Origin: Deltaproteobacteria bacterium
Lineage (GTDB): Bacteria; Desulfobacterota; Dissulfuribacteria; Dissulfuribacterales; QOAL01
NCBI GenBank assembly: GCA_026995935.1
Contig: JALWNK010000026.1
Location: 1-57,196 of the forward strand
Length of the DNA: 57,196 nt
Direction of reading: 5' to 3'
The stretch's first letter is position 1. Each line of letters opens with the position of its first letter. Under the pieces are notes generated by a model. It worked only from the letters and a program-made list of their open reading frames with translations. It ran no database searches and was not told where the DNA came from. Both the position numbers and the translations under genes were made by a program. Of this stretch, positions 45,403-54,990 are shown piece after piece.

Positions 45403-46149
45403 TCACCGCCTGGCCTTTTCTGGCTGTTTCTGCAAGTAGCAAAGGACCGGGGAAAGGCCTCCAAGTTCCCTGTCAAGGAGCCTCCAGCCAGGGATCAGGC
45501 CATCCATTAAGGCCTTGAACCCCGAACCGTGATTTGCTCTAACCAAGTGGGCCATCTCATGCACAGTGACATACTCGATAAGTTCCTTGCGCAGCCTTGC
45601 AAGGTCAAGGTTCAAGGTGATTGCAGCCCGGGAGGCGCTACAGCTTCCCCACCTGCTTTTCATGACCCGTATTCGAAGCCTTCTCACCCTTTTCCCGATC
45701 CTGCTTTCATAGCGCTCAATAACAGCTGAGGCCACCTTCCTTAGCCCAAGAGCGTACCACTCAAGCAGCATGGAAACCAAAAGGCCCTCCTCACACTCCT
45801 CCGGCACCAAGAAGATGAGCCTTGAACCCTCACTTGAAATGGAAGCCTGCCTGCTAAGCCTTATCATAAGGGTGTAGGACCTACCAAGATATTCAAGTGT
45901 TCTGCCGTTTTCCAAGCGAGGGATAAGGGGCACGACGGAACGCTCCACGTGCCTTTTCTGCCTCCTTATCCAGGAAAGCCTTTTTTTAACAAAGGCCTCT
46001 ATGTGACCAAATGTAACGGCTTCAGGGGCGGTTACAACAACATGTCCATTTGGGGGCAAAATGCGGATATAAAGGTTCTTTATAGGTTTTCTCCTTATTT
46101 GAACGCTAACGCCACCTATTTGGCAGAGCCTTTCCTTTTTCCCGTCCAT
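45403..46149 (-). CDS. YgjP-like (WLM/M48-type) zinc metallopeptidase
   Basis: 248 residues. Zinc site VTVHEMAHLVRANHGSGF has HExxH with a third His downstream, as in the YgjP/DUF45 family. SRWGSCSASRAAITLNLDLA is the other family hallmark. No signal peptide, so probably cytoplasmic. Physiological substrates of this family are poorly known. Good AAGGTAA site before ATG; convergent with the oxidoreductase gene, 19 bp apart. Confidence 0.85.
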   Translation of the reverse strand: MDGKKERLCQIGGVSVQIRRKPIKNLYIRILPPNGHVVVTAPEAVTFGHIEAFVKKRLSWIRRQKRHVERSVVPLIPRLENGRTLEYLGRSYTLMIRLSRQASISSEGSRLIFLVPEECEEGLLVSMLLEWYALGLRKVASAVIERYESRIGKRVRRLRIRVMKSRWGSCSASRAAITLNLDLARLRKELIEYVTVHEMAHLVRANHGSGFKALMDGLIPGWRLLDRELGGLSPVLCYLQKQPEKARR

Positions 46150-46222
46150 TTACCTTAACCCCTTTACTCTTTACTAAGCGCAAAACCCAAAATAAAAAAA
46201 CAGTTTAATACCTTGCCTTTCC

Positions 46223-46398
46223 TGGAGCCTGGTTTAATATTCCATGCCGCAAGGCGTAAACATCTCCCCAGGCTCCATTCTCAGCTTAAAATCCCTTTAA
46301 AAAAGCAGTTGAGAATCATCTGTCCGAAGTTAAAAGCTGGCTTATGGTCTGTGCAAGGGGAAAGCGGCCTTTAAAACGGCCCTTAAAGGGTTCTTTTC
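46223..46398 (+). promoter_or_regulatory. Structured leader of typA
   Basis: Three stems in tandem upstream of typA. TGGAGCCTGG (46223-46232) pairs perfectly with CCAGGCTCCA (46268-46277) and encloses ATGCC-GCAA-GGCGT, a hairpin with a GNRA tetraloop. ATTCTCA (46277-46283) pairs with TGAGAAT (46310-46316). CCTTTAA (46368-46374) pairs with TTAAAGG (46383-46389) and is followed by TTCTTTTC, terminator-like, just before the ribosome-binding site. The layout resembles an attenuator or riboswitch; I recognise no known class. Confidence 0.45.
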
Positions 46399-46412
46399 AC
46401 AAAGGAGTATAG

Positions 46413-48212
46413 ATGACAGAACAGAAATATTTAAGAAATGTGGCAATAATCGCACACGTTGACCACGGAAAGACCACCCTTGTGGACCAGCTTTTCCGCT
46501 CAAGCGGCATGTTCCGCAAGAATCAGCAGGTAAAGGAGCGGCTCATGGACTCCATGGACCTTGAACGTGAAAGGGGCATCACCATTGCCTCCAAGAACGG
46601 ATCCTATACCCACGGAAAATACAGGATCAACATAATCGACACGCCAGGACATGCAGATTTTGGCGGGCAGGTGGAGCGAGTACTGCGCATGGCCGACGGT
46701 GCGCTACTTCTTGTGGATGCCCAGGAAGGCCCCATGCCTCAGACCTTCTTCGTGGTGAAAAAGGCCCTTAAGGCAAACCTTCCCATCCTCCTTGTGGTAA
46801 ACAAGATAGACAAGGAGGCAGCCCGCTGCCACTGGTGCGTGGATCAGGTCTTTGACCTGCTGGCGAGGCTTGACGCCCCAGACCACATCCTTGATTTCCC
46901 GGTGATTTACGGCTCTGCCAAGGAGGGTTACATGCTCAGGGAACCAGAGGAGAGGCCTGAAGCAGGTAAGGGCATGGAGCTTGTTTCCGAGATGATAATC
47001 CGCCACGTCCCACCCCCTTCGGGTAGCCCAGAGCACCCCCTTCAGCTTCAGATAAACACGGTTGACTACTCGCCCTATTTAGGCAGGCTCGGGATTGGGA
47101 AGCTCTCAAACGGGACCCTTTCAATAAAAGACTCTGTGGTTGTTGCCAGAAGGGACGGCTCCATAAGCCCTGTCAGGATAACCAAGATATTTGGTTTTGA
47201 GGGGAACAGGCAGGTTCCCCTGGAAAAGGCCTCTACTGGCGACATTGTGGCCGTTGCGGGCATGGAGGATGTAACCGTGGGTGTAACCTTTACGGACCCT
47301 GAAAACCCTTCGCCCCTTCCCCTTATTGAGATAGACCCACCAACCATCTCCATGAACTTTATCCCAAACGATGCCCCCTTTGCAGGAAAGGAGGGCAAAT
47401 TTGTCACCTCCCGGCACCTGGAGGAGAGGCTTAAAAGAGAGACCCTGGCAGATGTGGCCCTGAGGGTGGAACCCCTTTCTGACTCTGCCGGCTTCAAGGT
47501 CTCAGGGAGGGGTGAACTTCATCTTTCCATTCTGATAGAGAAGATGAGGCGTGAGGGCTACGAGTTCCAGGTTACGCGCCCAAGGGTCATCATGAGGGAG
47601 GAGGAAGGCAGGCTTCTTGAGCCCTTTGAAGAGCTTACAGTTGATGTGGATGAGCATTACCAGGGCGTGGTCATAGAAAAGCTTGGAAGACTTAAGGGCG
47701 TAATGAAGGACATGGAGGTGAAAAACGGCATGGTGAGGATGAAATTCATCGTCCCCACAAGAGGCCTCCTTGGCTACCGTTCCCAGTTTCTATCAGACAC
47801 CAGGGGCATGGGTGTCATGAACTACGTCTTCTCCCACTGGGGAGACTACGCTGGTGAGATACAAAACCGGGTAAACGGCGTGCTGGTGGTCAAGGAAAAC
47901 TGCACAAGTGTGGCCTACGCCCTCTTCAACCTGCAGGAACGCGGGAAGCTCTTTATCCGCCCTGGCCAGGAACTCTACAAGGGGCAGATAATTGGAGAGC
48001 ACTGCCGCCCCCAGGACCTGGTGGTGAACCCTGCAAAGGGAAAAAAGCTCACCAACATGCGGGCCGCAGGCTCTGACGAGGCTGTCATTCTCACCCCTCC
48101 GGTGGAGATGAGCCTTGAGGATTGCATCTCCTACGTAAACGACGACGAACTCGTTGAGATCACCCCTGCCTCCATAAGGCTCAGGAAACAATCCATTTCT
48201 CCCGTGAGCTAG
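46413..48212 (+). CDS. typA: Ribosome-associated GTPase TypA/BipA
   Basis: 599 residues, standard length. Translational GTPase with G1 [15 protein letters not shown], switch [14 protein letters not shown]3 [12 protein letters not shown] and G4 NKIDKEAA. Domains II, III and V and the BipA-specific C-terminal domain follow ([20 protein letters not shown]). It assists 50S assembly and stress or cold adaptation, and is not essential in most species. Strong AAAGGAG precedes ATG. A long structured leader lies upstream. Confidence 0.97.
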   Translation: MTEQKYLRNVAIIAHVDHGKTTLVDQLFRSSGMFRKNQQVKERLMDSMDLERERGITIASKNGSYTHGKYRINIIDTPGHADFGGQVERVLRMADGALLLVDAQEGPMPQTFFVVKKALKANLPILLVVNKIDKEAARCHWCVDQVFDLLARLDAPDHILDFPVIYGSAKEGYMLREPEERPEAGKGMELVSEMIIRHVPPPSGSPEHPLQLQINTVDYSPYLGRLGIGKLSNGTLSIKDSVVVARRDGSISPVRITKIFGFEGNRQVPLEKASTGDIVAVAGMEDVTVGVTFTDPENPSPLPLIEIDPPTISMNFIPNDAPFAGKEGKFVTSRHLEERLKRETLADVALRVEPLSDSAGFKVSGRGELHLSILIEKMRREGYEFQVTRPRVIMREEEGRLLEPFEELTVDVDEHYQGVVIEKLGRLKGVMKDMEVKNGMVRMKFIVPTRGLLGYRSQFLSDTRGMGVMNYVFSHWGDYAGEIQNRVNGVLVVKENCTSVAYALFNLQERGKLFIRPGQELYKGQIIGEHCRPQDLVVNPAKGKKLTNMRAAGSDEAVILTPPVEMSLEDCISYVNDDELVEITPASIRLRKQSISPVS

Positions 48213-48339
48213 CCAGAAGGTATTGTTTCTTCATTACAAATAACCCCCTGCTTGGCTCTGAACCATAGTCTGGCTTTGCGCTGACCATGAAACCAGCAGA
48301 TGCTTTTTCACCCCTTTTGCCGCGCCGAGCATGGGAGTG

Positions 48340-48473
48340 ACAGGCCAGGTCAGGCCCCGAAGGGGTGGCGGCATGGACGCCGCCAGGGCCTGTTGCTTCC
48401 ACGCGCAGGAAAAAGCGGCAACGGGGCGCCCTTTTCTTTGGTTCTTTCTTTTGGACGAGCAAAAGAAAAGAAC
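48340..48473. repeat. GC-rich structured element, probable dispersed repeat
   Basis: An outer stem ACAGGCC (48340) / GGCCTGT (48387) encloses hairpins CCCC-GAA-GGGG and GGCGGC-ATGGAC-GCCGCC, a three-way-junction shape. A second hairpin, GTTCTTTCTTTTG (48441) with CAAAAGAAAAGAAC (48460), follows the stretch GGGCGCCCTTTTCTTTGGTT. From memory, that stretch and hairpin recur between genes in many proteobacterial genomes, often mis-called as short ORFs; I could not search. Located between convergent typA and a kinase gene and more GC-rich than its flanks. Confidence 0.5.
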
Positions 48474-48482
48474 AAAAAACTC

Positions 48483-50573
48483 CTATTGAAGCAGCCCCAT
48501 AGAACCAGCGTTTAATCTGTTCTCCACATCTTTCTCATCAAGCACCGCACGTATCCTCTCTCTGAGGTCTTTTACCGAAAAGGGCTTTTGGAGAAAATTC
48601 TCTTCCTCCTCAAGATGAACAGTTTCCGGGGCATTTCCAGACATGTAGAGTACCTTGAGTGATGGATAATCCTTTTTGAGGCGTCTGTACATTTCAATGC
48701 CATTAACACCAGGCATTATAACATCTGTAAGGAGTAAATCTGGAGACTCACCCATGGACTCCAATATCTCCACCACATCCTTGTAAGCGCCTGCCTTGAT
48801 TACTTTATATCCGTCTTTTCCGAGGGCATGAGCCACAAAATCCCTTACAGCAGGTTCATCCTCGACAATCAGTATGGTTCCACCACCCTTAGTAGACCCA
48901 CTAGAGGAAGAATGGTAGCCTCCAGACTCTATTTTTCCTGAAAAAAGCGGCAGGAAAATCTGAAAAGTTGATCCCTCACCTGGCCGGCTCTCAACCCTTA
49001 TGTTTCCACCGTGCTGCTGGACAATGCCATAGGCCATTGCCAGCCCAAGCCCAGTACCTTTCTCCATGGATTTTGTAGTAAAAAAAGGCTCAAATATCTG
49101 CTCCTGGGTTTTGCTATCCATTCCCACACCTGTATCCCTTATGGTCACATCCGCATAGGCTCCTGGGTGAAGAAAGGAGCCAAACCCTTCCACTGTTTTG
49201 TCCAACTTTTTCACACCTGTTGTTATCTCCAGCCTTCCACCGTCTGGCATAGCATCCTGGGCATTTATTGCAAGATTAAGAAGGACCTGGTCAAGCTGAC
49301 GCACGTCGCATTCCACTACAATGGGATTGCTGTAATTTTTTACCACCACCTCTATGTCATCCCTGAGGGTATGGACCAGAAACTTCCTGAATTTTGAAAC
49401 GTGCTCATTTAGCTCCACAGGGGTCTTTTCGAGCTCCTGCTTCCTTCCAAAGGCAAGAAGCTGGCGGACAATGTCCCTGGCCTTCTCTCCAGCCTCCTTT
49501 ATGGGCGAGACATAGCGTCTGAGCCTTTCATCATCACCAGCCATCTCAAGAAGAAGCTCGCTGTAGCCAAGTATCGGAACTAGAAGGTTGTTGAAATCGT
49601 GGGCCACACCACCTGCAAGACGCCCAATGGATTCAAGCCTCTGGGCCTGCTGAAGCTGGCCTCTAAGCCTCTCCTTCTCTTCCTCCTCCTTCTTCCTGTC
49701 GCTTATGTCTTGAACAAGCCCTTCAATGTAGACGGGATTTCCAGCCTCATCTACGTATTCCTTGGCAGAAATGGCCGCCCAGAAAATTTTCCCGTCCCTT
49801 CTTGAAAAACGCACCTCCTTTTCCTTTATCTCGCCTGTCAATGCAAGCTCGGCTGCACACTGTTTCATGCGCTCCATGTCTACACAGAACCTGGCAATCT
49901 TTACACCAATAAGTTCCTCCTTGCTCTCAAAACCCAATATACGGGCAAGGGCCTTGTTGACCATTATAAATTCTCCCCCTGGGCCGGGCTTTCTCCTGTA
50001 AAGACCAACGGGGATGCCCTCTACCAGCTCCTCATATTGCCTTTGGGTGGCTACCAGCCTCTTTTCCATGTTCCGTCTTTTTATGACATTGCGGTATATC
50101 TCCGCAATCATCTTGGCTAGACAGACATGGTCTTCATTCCAGTCTATCTCCCTTCTCACTGCATCAAAGCCCACAAAACCCAGACATTTCCCGTGGTCTA
50201 TGAGCGGAACAGTGATGAGGGATTTTATCCCCTGCATTTCAAGGGTCTTCTTAAGATTTCCATGGGAAAGATCCTTCACGGACGGAATCCTGATGATCTC
50301 TCCGGCAAAGTGTTGAGCAATCCATTTTGGATAGGAACTCAACGGAATGTTCTGAAGCTGGTCCTTAAATGGCTTGATACCCTCACCGCACCATTCGTAG
50401 GTATTGGTCATGGTGCCCTTTTCGAGGTCGTATTCGAATAGATATGCCCGGTCCATTCCCAGGTATGTTCCCGCCATGCCAAGGGTCTCATGAATGTGTT
50501 CATCAATGCTATCAGCAGGTATGTTTATGAACTGGGTGGCCAGTTTTATAATCAGGTCTTTAATTTGGGACAT
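48483..50573 (-). CDS. Cytosolic GAF-PAS hybrid histidine kinase with receiver
   Basis: 696 residues, no membrane helix. A GAF-like domain (about 15-165, LGMDRAYLFEYD, LITVPLIDHGKCLGFVGFD) is followed by a PAS/PAC domain (about 178-300), HisKA with His325 (GRLAGGVAHDFNNLL), HATPase (NLAINAQDAMPDGG, GTGLGLAMAYGIVQQHGG) and a receiver with Asp in LLLTDVIMPGVNG. It senses a cytoplasmic cue through GAF/PAS. It lies 42 bp after the PEPC-like gene on the same strand and may be cotranscribed with it. No DNA-binding output partner is nearby. Confidence 0.9.
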   Translation of the reverse strand: MSQIKDLIIKLATQFINIPADSIDEHIHETLGMAGTYLGMDRAYLFEYDLEKGTMTNTYEWCGEGIKPFKDQLQNIPLSSYPKWIAQHFAGEIIRIPSVKDLSHGNLKKTLEMQGIKSLITVPLIDHGKCLGFVGFDAVRREIDWNEDHVCLAKMIAEIYRNVIKRRNMEKRLVATQRQYEELVEGIPVGLYRRKPGPGGEFIMVNKALARILGFESKEELIGVKIARFCVDMERMKQCAAELALTGEIKEKEVRFSRRDGKIFWAAISAKEYVDEAGNPVYIEGLVQDISDRKKEEEEKERLRGQLQQAQRLESIGRLAGGVAHDFNNLLVPILGYSELLLEMAGDDERLRRYVSPIKEAGEKARDIVRQLLAFGRKQELEKTPVELNEHVSKFRKFLVHTLRDDIEVVVKNYSNPIVVECDVRQLDQVLLNLAINAQDAMPDGGRLEITTGVKKLDKTVEGFGSFLHPGAYADVTIRDTGVGMDSKTQEQIFEPFFTTKSMEKGTGLGLAMAYGIVQQHGGNIRVESRPGEGSTFQIFLPLFSGKIESGGYHSSSSGSTKGGGTILIVEDEPAVRDFVAHALGKDGYKVIKAGAYKDVVEILESMGESPDLLLTDVIMPGVNGIEMYRRLKKDYPSLKVLYMSGNAPETVHLEEEENFLQKPFSVKDLRERIRAVLDEKDVENRLNAGSMGLLQ

Positions 50574-50615
50574 TTTTCAATTGCTCTGCTTCCTCTTTCA
50601 AGTTTTGGCTCAAAT

Positions 50616-53600
50616 TTATCCAAAGGCCCCTATGATGTGGGTATTTCCTCCACTAATGCGCTGAGTAAGCCTGTAAAGGGCCCTTAAGGGATTAAAGATA
50701 TTTTGGTGTTCCTGAAAGTAACCCAGATACTGCTCTGTCTGGTATGTTGCCCTTTCACCAAAATCCTGTGTCTCCTCGGTTGATTCCAGTAGTGGAAAAA
50801 TCTTTTTCAGCACAGCCACAGCGCTTTCAACATCCAGATGAAGAATCCTTTCGATGACCTCTTCCCTGGTTATTCCTGCCTGGGGACTGAACTCAGGAAC
50901 CTGCACCGCAAGCATGAATATCTGATGGATCAGGCTGAGGCGTACGGCGTGAAGGATTTCCAGGTGATCCCGCATTTCCGTATCCATCCACAATCCTTCC
51001 CTGGAATAGGGGAAGGCCTCCCTGTGGCCTTCGTTACAATGAAGCTCATCCATAACCTCTGTAAGATCCAAAAGATCCCTGTAAAAGACCCTACCCACCC
51101 TGGCAAAGTCTGCATGTCTTACGGAATGCTCAAGAAAATCTGCCACCTGTATAAGCTCATTTGCATGCTGGTGGTTTGACGCCTTGGCAGCAGCCATGAG
51201 CCAAAAACCCGGATCAATGATGTGTAAATATCCTGAAAATGCGTAGAAATCAGAAAATGACAGGCCATATTCCGCAATGGATAGAAGCAGGTTGAACCTG
51301 TCCGATTTCTGCTGGAGGCATGAAAACTGCTCGGGGTTTTTCTTAATTGCCTGACCTACCCCACCGATGGTGTTCGCAAGAAGGCCCAGCTGATGAAGTA
51401 TTGCATTTTGGGGGATGGCCCTTATCTGTGCTGCAGATACAGTCACCACCTTCTTTATCTCAAACTCCCTCTTCACGGCCCTTGAGCCGGTTGGGTAAAG
51501 AAGGTACTTTCCGTATTCGTTTAACAGAACCCCATAGTCCGGGTCTGCCATAATGCGTTCATTGAACTGGCGAATGGTTGCAAAAAACTCGAACACGTAG
51601 TCGAGCTCCTTGTAAAAGGGGTCATCATCTGTTGAGTCTTCTGAGGCAAACTCTAGCAACCTGGCAATGACGGCAAGGGCAAGGCTGGGGTTCATAAAGT
51701 AGACATAGCCGTCTCCACCCTGGAAGGAAAGCTCTTCCTTTAGCCGCGCCCCGCCCCTTTTGAGCTCCGCCCTGCTTTTTGGCGACATTACGTAGGCAAG
51801 ACGGGAATGAAAATCAGCCGGGTGCGCACCACGGCCAATGGACTCTCCGTGGGTATTGAAGATGACAAGCTCTATGTCGGAAAGTCCGTGTTTCTCAATG
51901 ATAGTGGCCAGACGACGCCTCAGGCTTTCTATTGCAAAGGATGCCGCTGCCTGTCCAAGATGTCTTCCTGCATCTGAAAAACCCGTCTGGATGCAAAGCC
52001 TTTCCCTTTTTTTGACATAGTCCTTGTAGAAGGGGTTTGATAGCAGCTCGTCCACTATGGTAGCCCCCTTTGCCAATGCCCTTGGAGTCTCAAAAAGGGG
52101 GGAGATGTCTATGCGGTCATCTACGCCAAAGAGCCTTGCAAAGTAAAGGGCTGCAAGGCATGTAAAGGGGCTTTCCGTCTCGGCTATGAGAAAGTGTATG
52201 GGGGTTTCAGAATCTGCATACTTTAACATCTGGGTGACAAGCATGAAGAGGCGCTTTGCCGTTGTTCTCTCTGCCATGATGGAGCCAAAGTTTATGCTCA
52301 CAGGCCTCACTCCAGAAAGAAGCCCGTCCAAGGCCTTTAAATAGGTCTTTTTGCTACTGGGATCTTCAGGGTCTGTCTCCATGCCTATGAGGCTTCTTAT
52401 GGCGTTGTGTATCTGCTTTGCATTTAAACGTACGTGTATATGGGAAACTCCCAGTCCGAAGTTGGCAATCTCGGCCCTTAGTATGCAAAGGCGGTGGCGT
52501 ATCTCAGGGTAATTTGACGATAGGGCCACGGCCTCGTCCACAAACTTCACCAGCTGGCCCGGTCGTGTGAGCCTCTGGGAGAGCCTTCTGTACATCTTTT
52601 TTGAGATATTTTTAAGCCTCTCAAGGTCCTTTGCCCTTTTCAGGGAAATTTCCTTGAATACGTCTATTTCCTCCTGGAGATATGAAAAATTCTCAGTAAG
52701 GAGACGTAATATCCTTGCGAGAACGCCCCTTAGGGCCTCACTTTCCTCCTCAATTGGGCAAAGATCTATTACTGTCTGGATACTTCTTGAATATTTTTCC
52801 AGGGCGAGTTTTCGTTCCTCAAGCCTGAATCCAAAGGTGTGCGGCCAGGCAATGTCACGCCTTCCATCCAGGTCATAGCCCACCCAGGAGGCCAGGGTCA
52901 AGATTTTGGGATTCAGATTCCACCACTCATCTGGAAAAAGATCGGCAGCCAGGCGAAAAAGCAGGTCATAAAACCTTCCCAGGGCCCTTTGCACATTCTC
53001 TATGGCCTCAAGGGCCAAGCGGTGCTCCTTTTCAAGATCTATATCTGGGTCTGAAAGGTGTTCACTTCTTAGGGCCTTTAAAAGAAGCTCCCGGACCTGC
53101 CCCTCAGTAAGCTGGGCCCCTGCCATGTTTCGACCGCTTGCTAGCTCAGCCAGGGTCCTGAGGAGCTCTTCCCTGAGAGAGAAGGTTGGATGCGCAGTAA
53201 CTACGATTCCGAATATCTCTTCTGACACCTTTTGGGCAAAGGCGCAAAAATCCCGGGCCTTTTTGCCATCCACGCCACACAGGCCCCTTAAGAACCTCTC
53301 CATGCTTTTGAGATTTTCCACAGGGTCAACCTGCCCCACATACCTGTTAAGCCGCTCGGCCCTGGCTACAAAGGCCCTGCTGTCAAGAAACTGAATGAGC
53401 TGTTCAAGGGCTGAAAAGGTCAAGTCTCCCTTTTCAACCCAGCGGGCAATGTAGACTGCCAGGAGTAAAATCGGGTTTGCAAACGGATTCTCCTCTGTAA
53501 CCTGGCGAAAGTGGCCCAGATGGAGCCTCAGATCGTTGAAAAGGCCCATTACATCTGCTTTGGTATCAACTGGGTCAAAGCAGGCACCATCAAAGGGAAG

Positions 53601-53651
53601 AAACGGGCCTGTCTCCTCCTTGACTATTTCGTTAAATATCCTTTTTAACAT
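50616..53651 (-). CDS. Divergent phosphoenolpyruvate carboxylase-like protein
   Basis: 1011 residues, slightly longer than typical PEPC. Family landmarks are visible: VVTAHPTF (150-157, normally TAHPTE, with catalytic-type His154), PLFET (518-522), GFSDAGRHLG (557-566, normally GYSDSxKDxG) and HGESIGRGAHP (601-611). The last replaces HGRGGSIGRGG, dropping two residues and the first Arg but keeping the second Arg. The usual RAIPWxFAWTQ region reads RAIPQNAILHQLG. The fold is certainly PEPC-like, but altered substrate loops make ordinary PEP carboxylation to oxaloacetate uncertain. It may be a divergent active subclass or have changed function. ATG preceded by AGGTTTGGC. Confidence 0.72.
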   Translation of the reverse strand: MLKRIFNEIVKEETGPFLPFDGACFDPVDTKADVMGLFNDLRLHLGHFRQVTEENPFANPILLLAVYIARWVEKGDLTFSALEQLIQFLDSRAFVARAERLNRYVGQVDPVENLKSMERFLRGLCGVDGKKARDFCAFAQKVSEEIFGIVVTAHPTFSLREELLRTLAELASGRNMAGAQLTEGQVRELLLKALRSEHLSDPDIDLEKEHRLALEAIENVQRALGRFYDLLFRLAADLFPDEWWNLNPKILTLASWVGYDLDGRRDIAWPHTFGFRLEERKLALEKYSRSIQTVIDLCPIEEESEALRGVLARILRLLTENFSYLQEEIDVFKEISLKRAKDLERLKNISKKMYRRLSQRLTRPGQLVKFVDEAVALSSNYPEIRHRLCILRAEIANFGLGVSHIHVRLNAKQIHNAIRSLIGMETDPEDPSSKKTYLKALDGLLSGVRPVSINFGSIMAERTTAKRLFMLVTQMLKYADSETPIHFLIAETESPFTCLAALYFARLFGVDDRIDISPLFETPRALAKGATIVDELLSNPFYKDYVKKRERLCIQTGFSDAGRHLGQAAASFAIESLRRRLATIIEKHGLSDIELVIFNTHGESIGRGAHPADFHSRLAYVMSPKSRAELKRGGARLKEELSFQGGDGYVYFMNPSLALAVIARLLEFASEDSTDDDPFYKELDYVFEFFATIRQFNERIMADPDYGVLLNEYGKYLLYPTGSRAVKREFEIKKVVTVSAAQIRAIPQNAILHQLGLLANTIGGVGQAIKKNPEQFSCLQQKSDRFNLLLSIAEYGLSFSDFYAFSGYLHIIDPGFWLMAAAKASNHQHANELIQVADFLEHSVRHADFARVGRVFYRDLLDLTEVMDELHCNEGHREAFPYSREGLWMDTEMRDHLEILHAVRLSLIHQIFMLAVQVPEFSPQAGITREEVIERILHLDVESAVAVLKKIFPLLESTEETQDFGERATYQTEQYLGYFQEHQNIFNPLRALYRLTQRISGGNTHIIGAFG

Positions 53652-53689
53652 GCCAAACCTGATTAAATTCCCTCTTTTTGCAAACTTCT

Positions 53690-54484
53690 TTACCTATTGT
53701 CCCCGTCAAGCAGATTGCCAAGGGCGCCAAGGACAGAGCCTTCCCCTGTGCTCTTGCCCCCTGCGCTTGGGGAATTTCTAAGAATACGATCTGCAAGCCT
53801 TGAAAAGGGCAGGCTTTGGAGAAAAACCCTGCCATAACCTTTCAAGGTGGCCAGAAAAAGGCCTTCGCCACCAAAAAACATGGATTTAAGGCTCCCTGCC
53901 CTCTCAATTGAATAGTCGATCCCGCCTGTAAAGGCCACCAGGCATCCGGTATCCACCCTGAGTGTCTCGCCACTGAGCTCCTTTTGAACCACTGCACCCC
54001 CTGCGTGGATAAAGGCCATGCCGTCTCCTTCAAGGCGCTCTAAAATAAACCCTTCACCTCCGAAAAGCCCTGTTCCAAACCTCTTTGTAAAGGCAATGTC
54101 AATTCTTGTGCCAAGGGCTGCACACAAAAAGGCGTCCTTCTGGCAAAAAAGCACATTGTCTACAGTTGAAAGATCCACAGGGACTATGTGCCCAGGATAT
54201 GGCCCTGCAAAGGCAACGTGTCTCTTTCCCTTGGATACGTTGGTGAAGTGGGTCATGAAAATGGATTCCCCAGCAAGTCCCCTTTTGGCCGCATTAAAGA
54301 CCTTTCCGAGAAATCCCTCCGCTGCCTCTGAACCGTCTCCCATCCTTGTCTCAAAGGAGATGCCTTCCTCCATCCAGTTCATGGCCCCTGCCTCCGCAAC
54401 CACTGTCTCTCCAGGGTCAAGCTCCACTTCCACCACCTGTAGATCGTTCCCCATTATCTTGTAGTCCACCTCATGGCATTTCAT
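53690..54484 (-). CDS. AIM24 / TIGR00266 family protein
   Basis: 264 residues from ATG 54484, chosen for its AAGGAG site; the open frame extends 69 codons upstream without a ribosome-binding site. The all-beta AIM24 fold is marked by [35 protein letters not shown], a glycine-rich [19 protein letters not shown] and [14 protein letters not shown]. These trimeric beta proteins are widespread but have no firmly known function in bacteria. Followed after 38 bp by the PEPC-like gene on the same strand, probably one operon. Confidence 0.8.
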   Translation of the reverse strand: MKCHEVDYKIMGNDLQVVEVELDPGETVVAEAGAMNWMEEGISFETRMGDGSEAAEGFLGKVFNAAKRGLAGESIFMTHFTNVSKGKRHVAFAGPYPGHIVPVDLSTVDNVLFCQKDAFLCAALGTRIDIAFTKRFGTGLFGGEGFILERLEGDGMAFIHAGGAVVQKELSGETLRVDTGCLVAFTGGIDYSIERAGSLKSMFFGGEGLFLATLKGYGRVFLQSLPFSRLADRILRNSPSAGGKSTGEGSVLGALGNLLDGDNR

Positions 54485-54990
54485 AACCTGCTCCTTACCA
54501 ATTTTCGCTCTAGCTTTGCTCGGATAAGTTTCCCTTTTACTTTTTATCGTTTTTAAGCGCGCATGATAAAAAAACTGTTCAGACAAAGTAAACCTGATGT
54601 TGAACAGATATTGTACCATCCAATGATGGTGCCGGCTTTTTTCATGAAACGCCAGGATTACATAACCCTCAAAAAAATCATAGAAATCCACAGGCCTTGC
54701 AGGCAGTCTGCTTCTGTGTGTCTCGATAGTTTATACTTCAAACTATTGATTCAAAGGCGGAACGTCCATATCCTGTGTAGCCTTTTTATAATATGCTGTT
54801 TCCTTTTTACTACAGGTAAATCTTCACAGGCCGCAACCGATTTTTGAACTGATAATGTCTTGGTTTTGTTTTCAGCTTATAAAGACACCTTTTTGCGCGT
54901 AGATTAAAGAAATTTTTATGTGGCACACCCTATGCATTGTCTTTTTCGATCGGCCGGTCAAAACTGAACACAGAAGAAGGAGGTTTTAAA
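54485..54990. other. 506-bp gene-free interval
   Basis: Divergent space between the AIM24 gene and the rightward gene at 54991. It contains a sigma-54-type promoter near its right end (54921). A 94-codon rightward frame at 54563-54847 has no ribosome-binding site or recognisable domain and is not accepted. Confidence 0.5.
54921..54936 (+). promoter_or_regulatory. Sigma-54 promoter upstream of the Met/His-rich protein gene
   Basis: TGGCAC-ACCCT-ATGCA has GG and GC separated by exactly 10 nt, with a perfect -24 box and a -12 box one base from consensus. Transcription would start near 54947, about 44 nt before ATG 54991. Confidence 0.7.

Noticed and set aside
48181-48462. 93-codon leftward frame over the structured element
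   Set aside because: It overlaps the stem-forming repeat and the end of typA. Similar frames over this kind of repeat are, as I recall, spurious predictions.
54485-54691. 69-residue N-terminal extension of the AIM24 protein
   Set aside because: The extension lacks a ribosome-binding site and family similarity, while ATG 54484 has an AAGGAG site and starts the conserved domain.
54563-54847. 94-codon rightward open frame with a hydrophobic C-terminal segment
   Set aside because: No ribosome-binding site, no recognisable domain, and the hydrophobic stretch is at the wrong end for a signal peptide.
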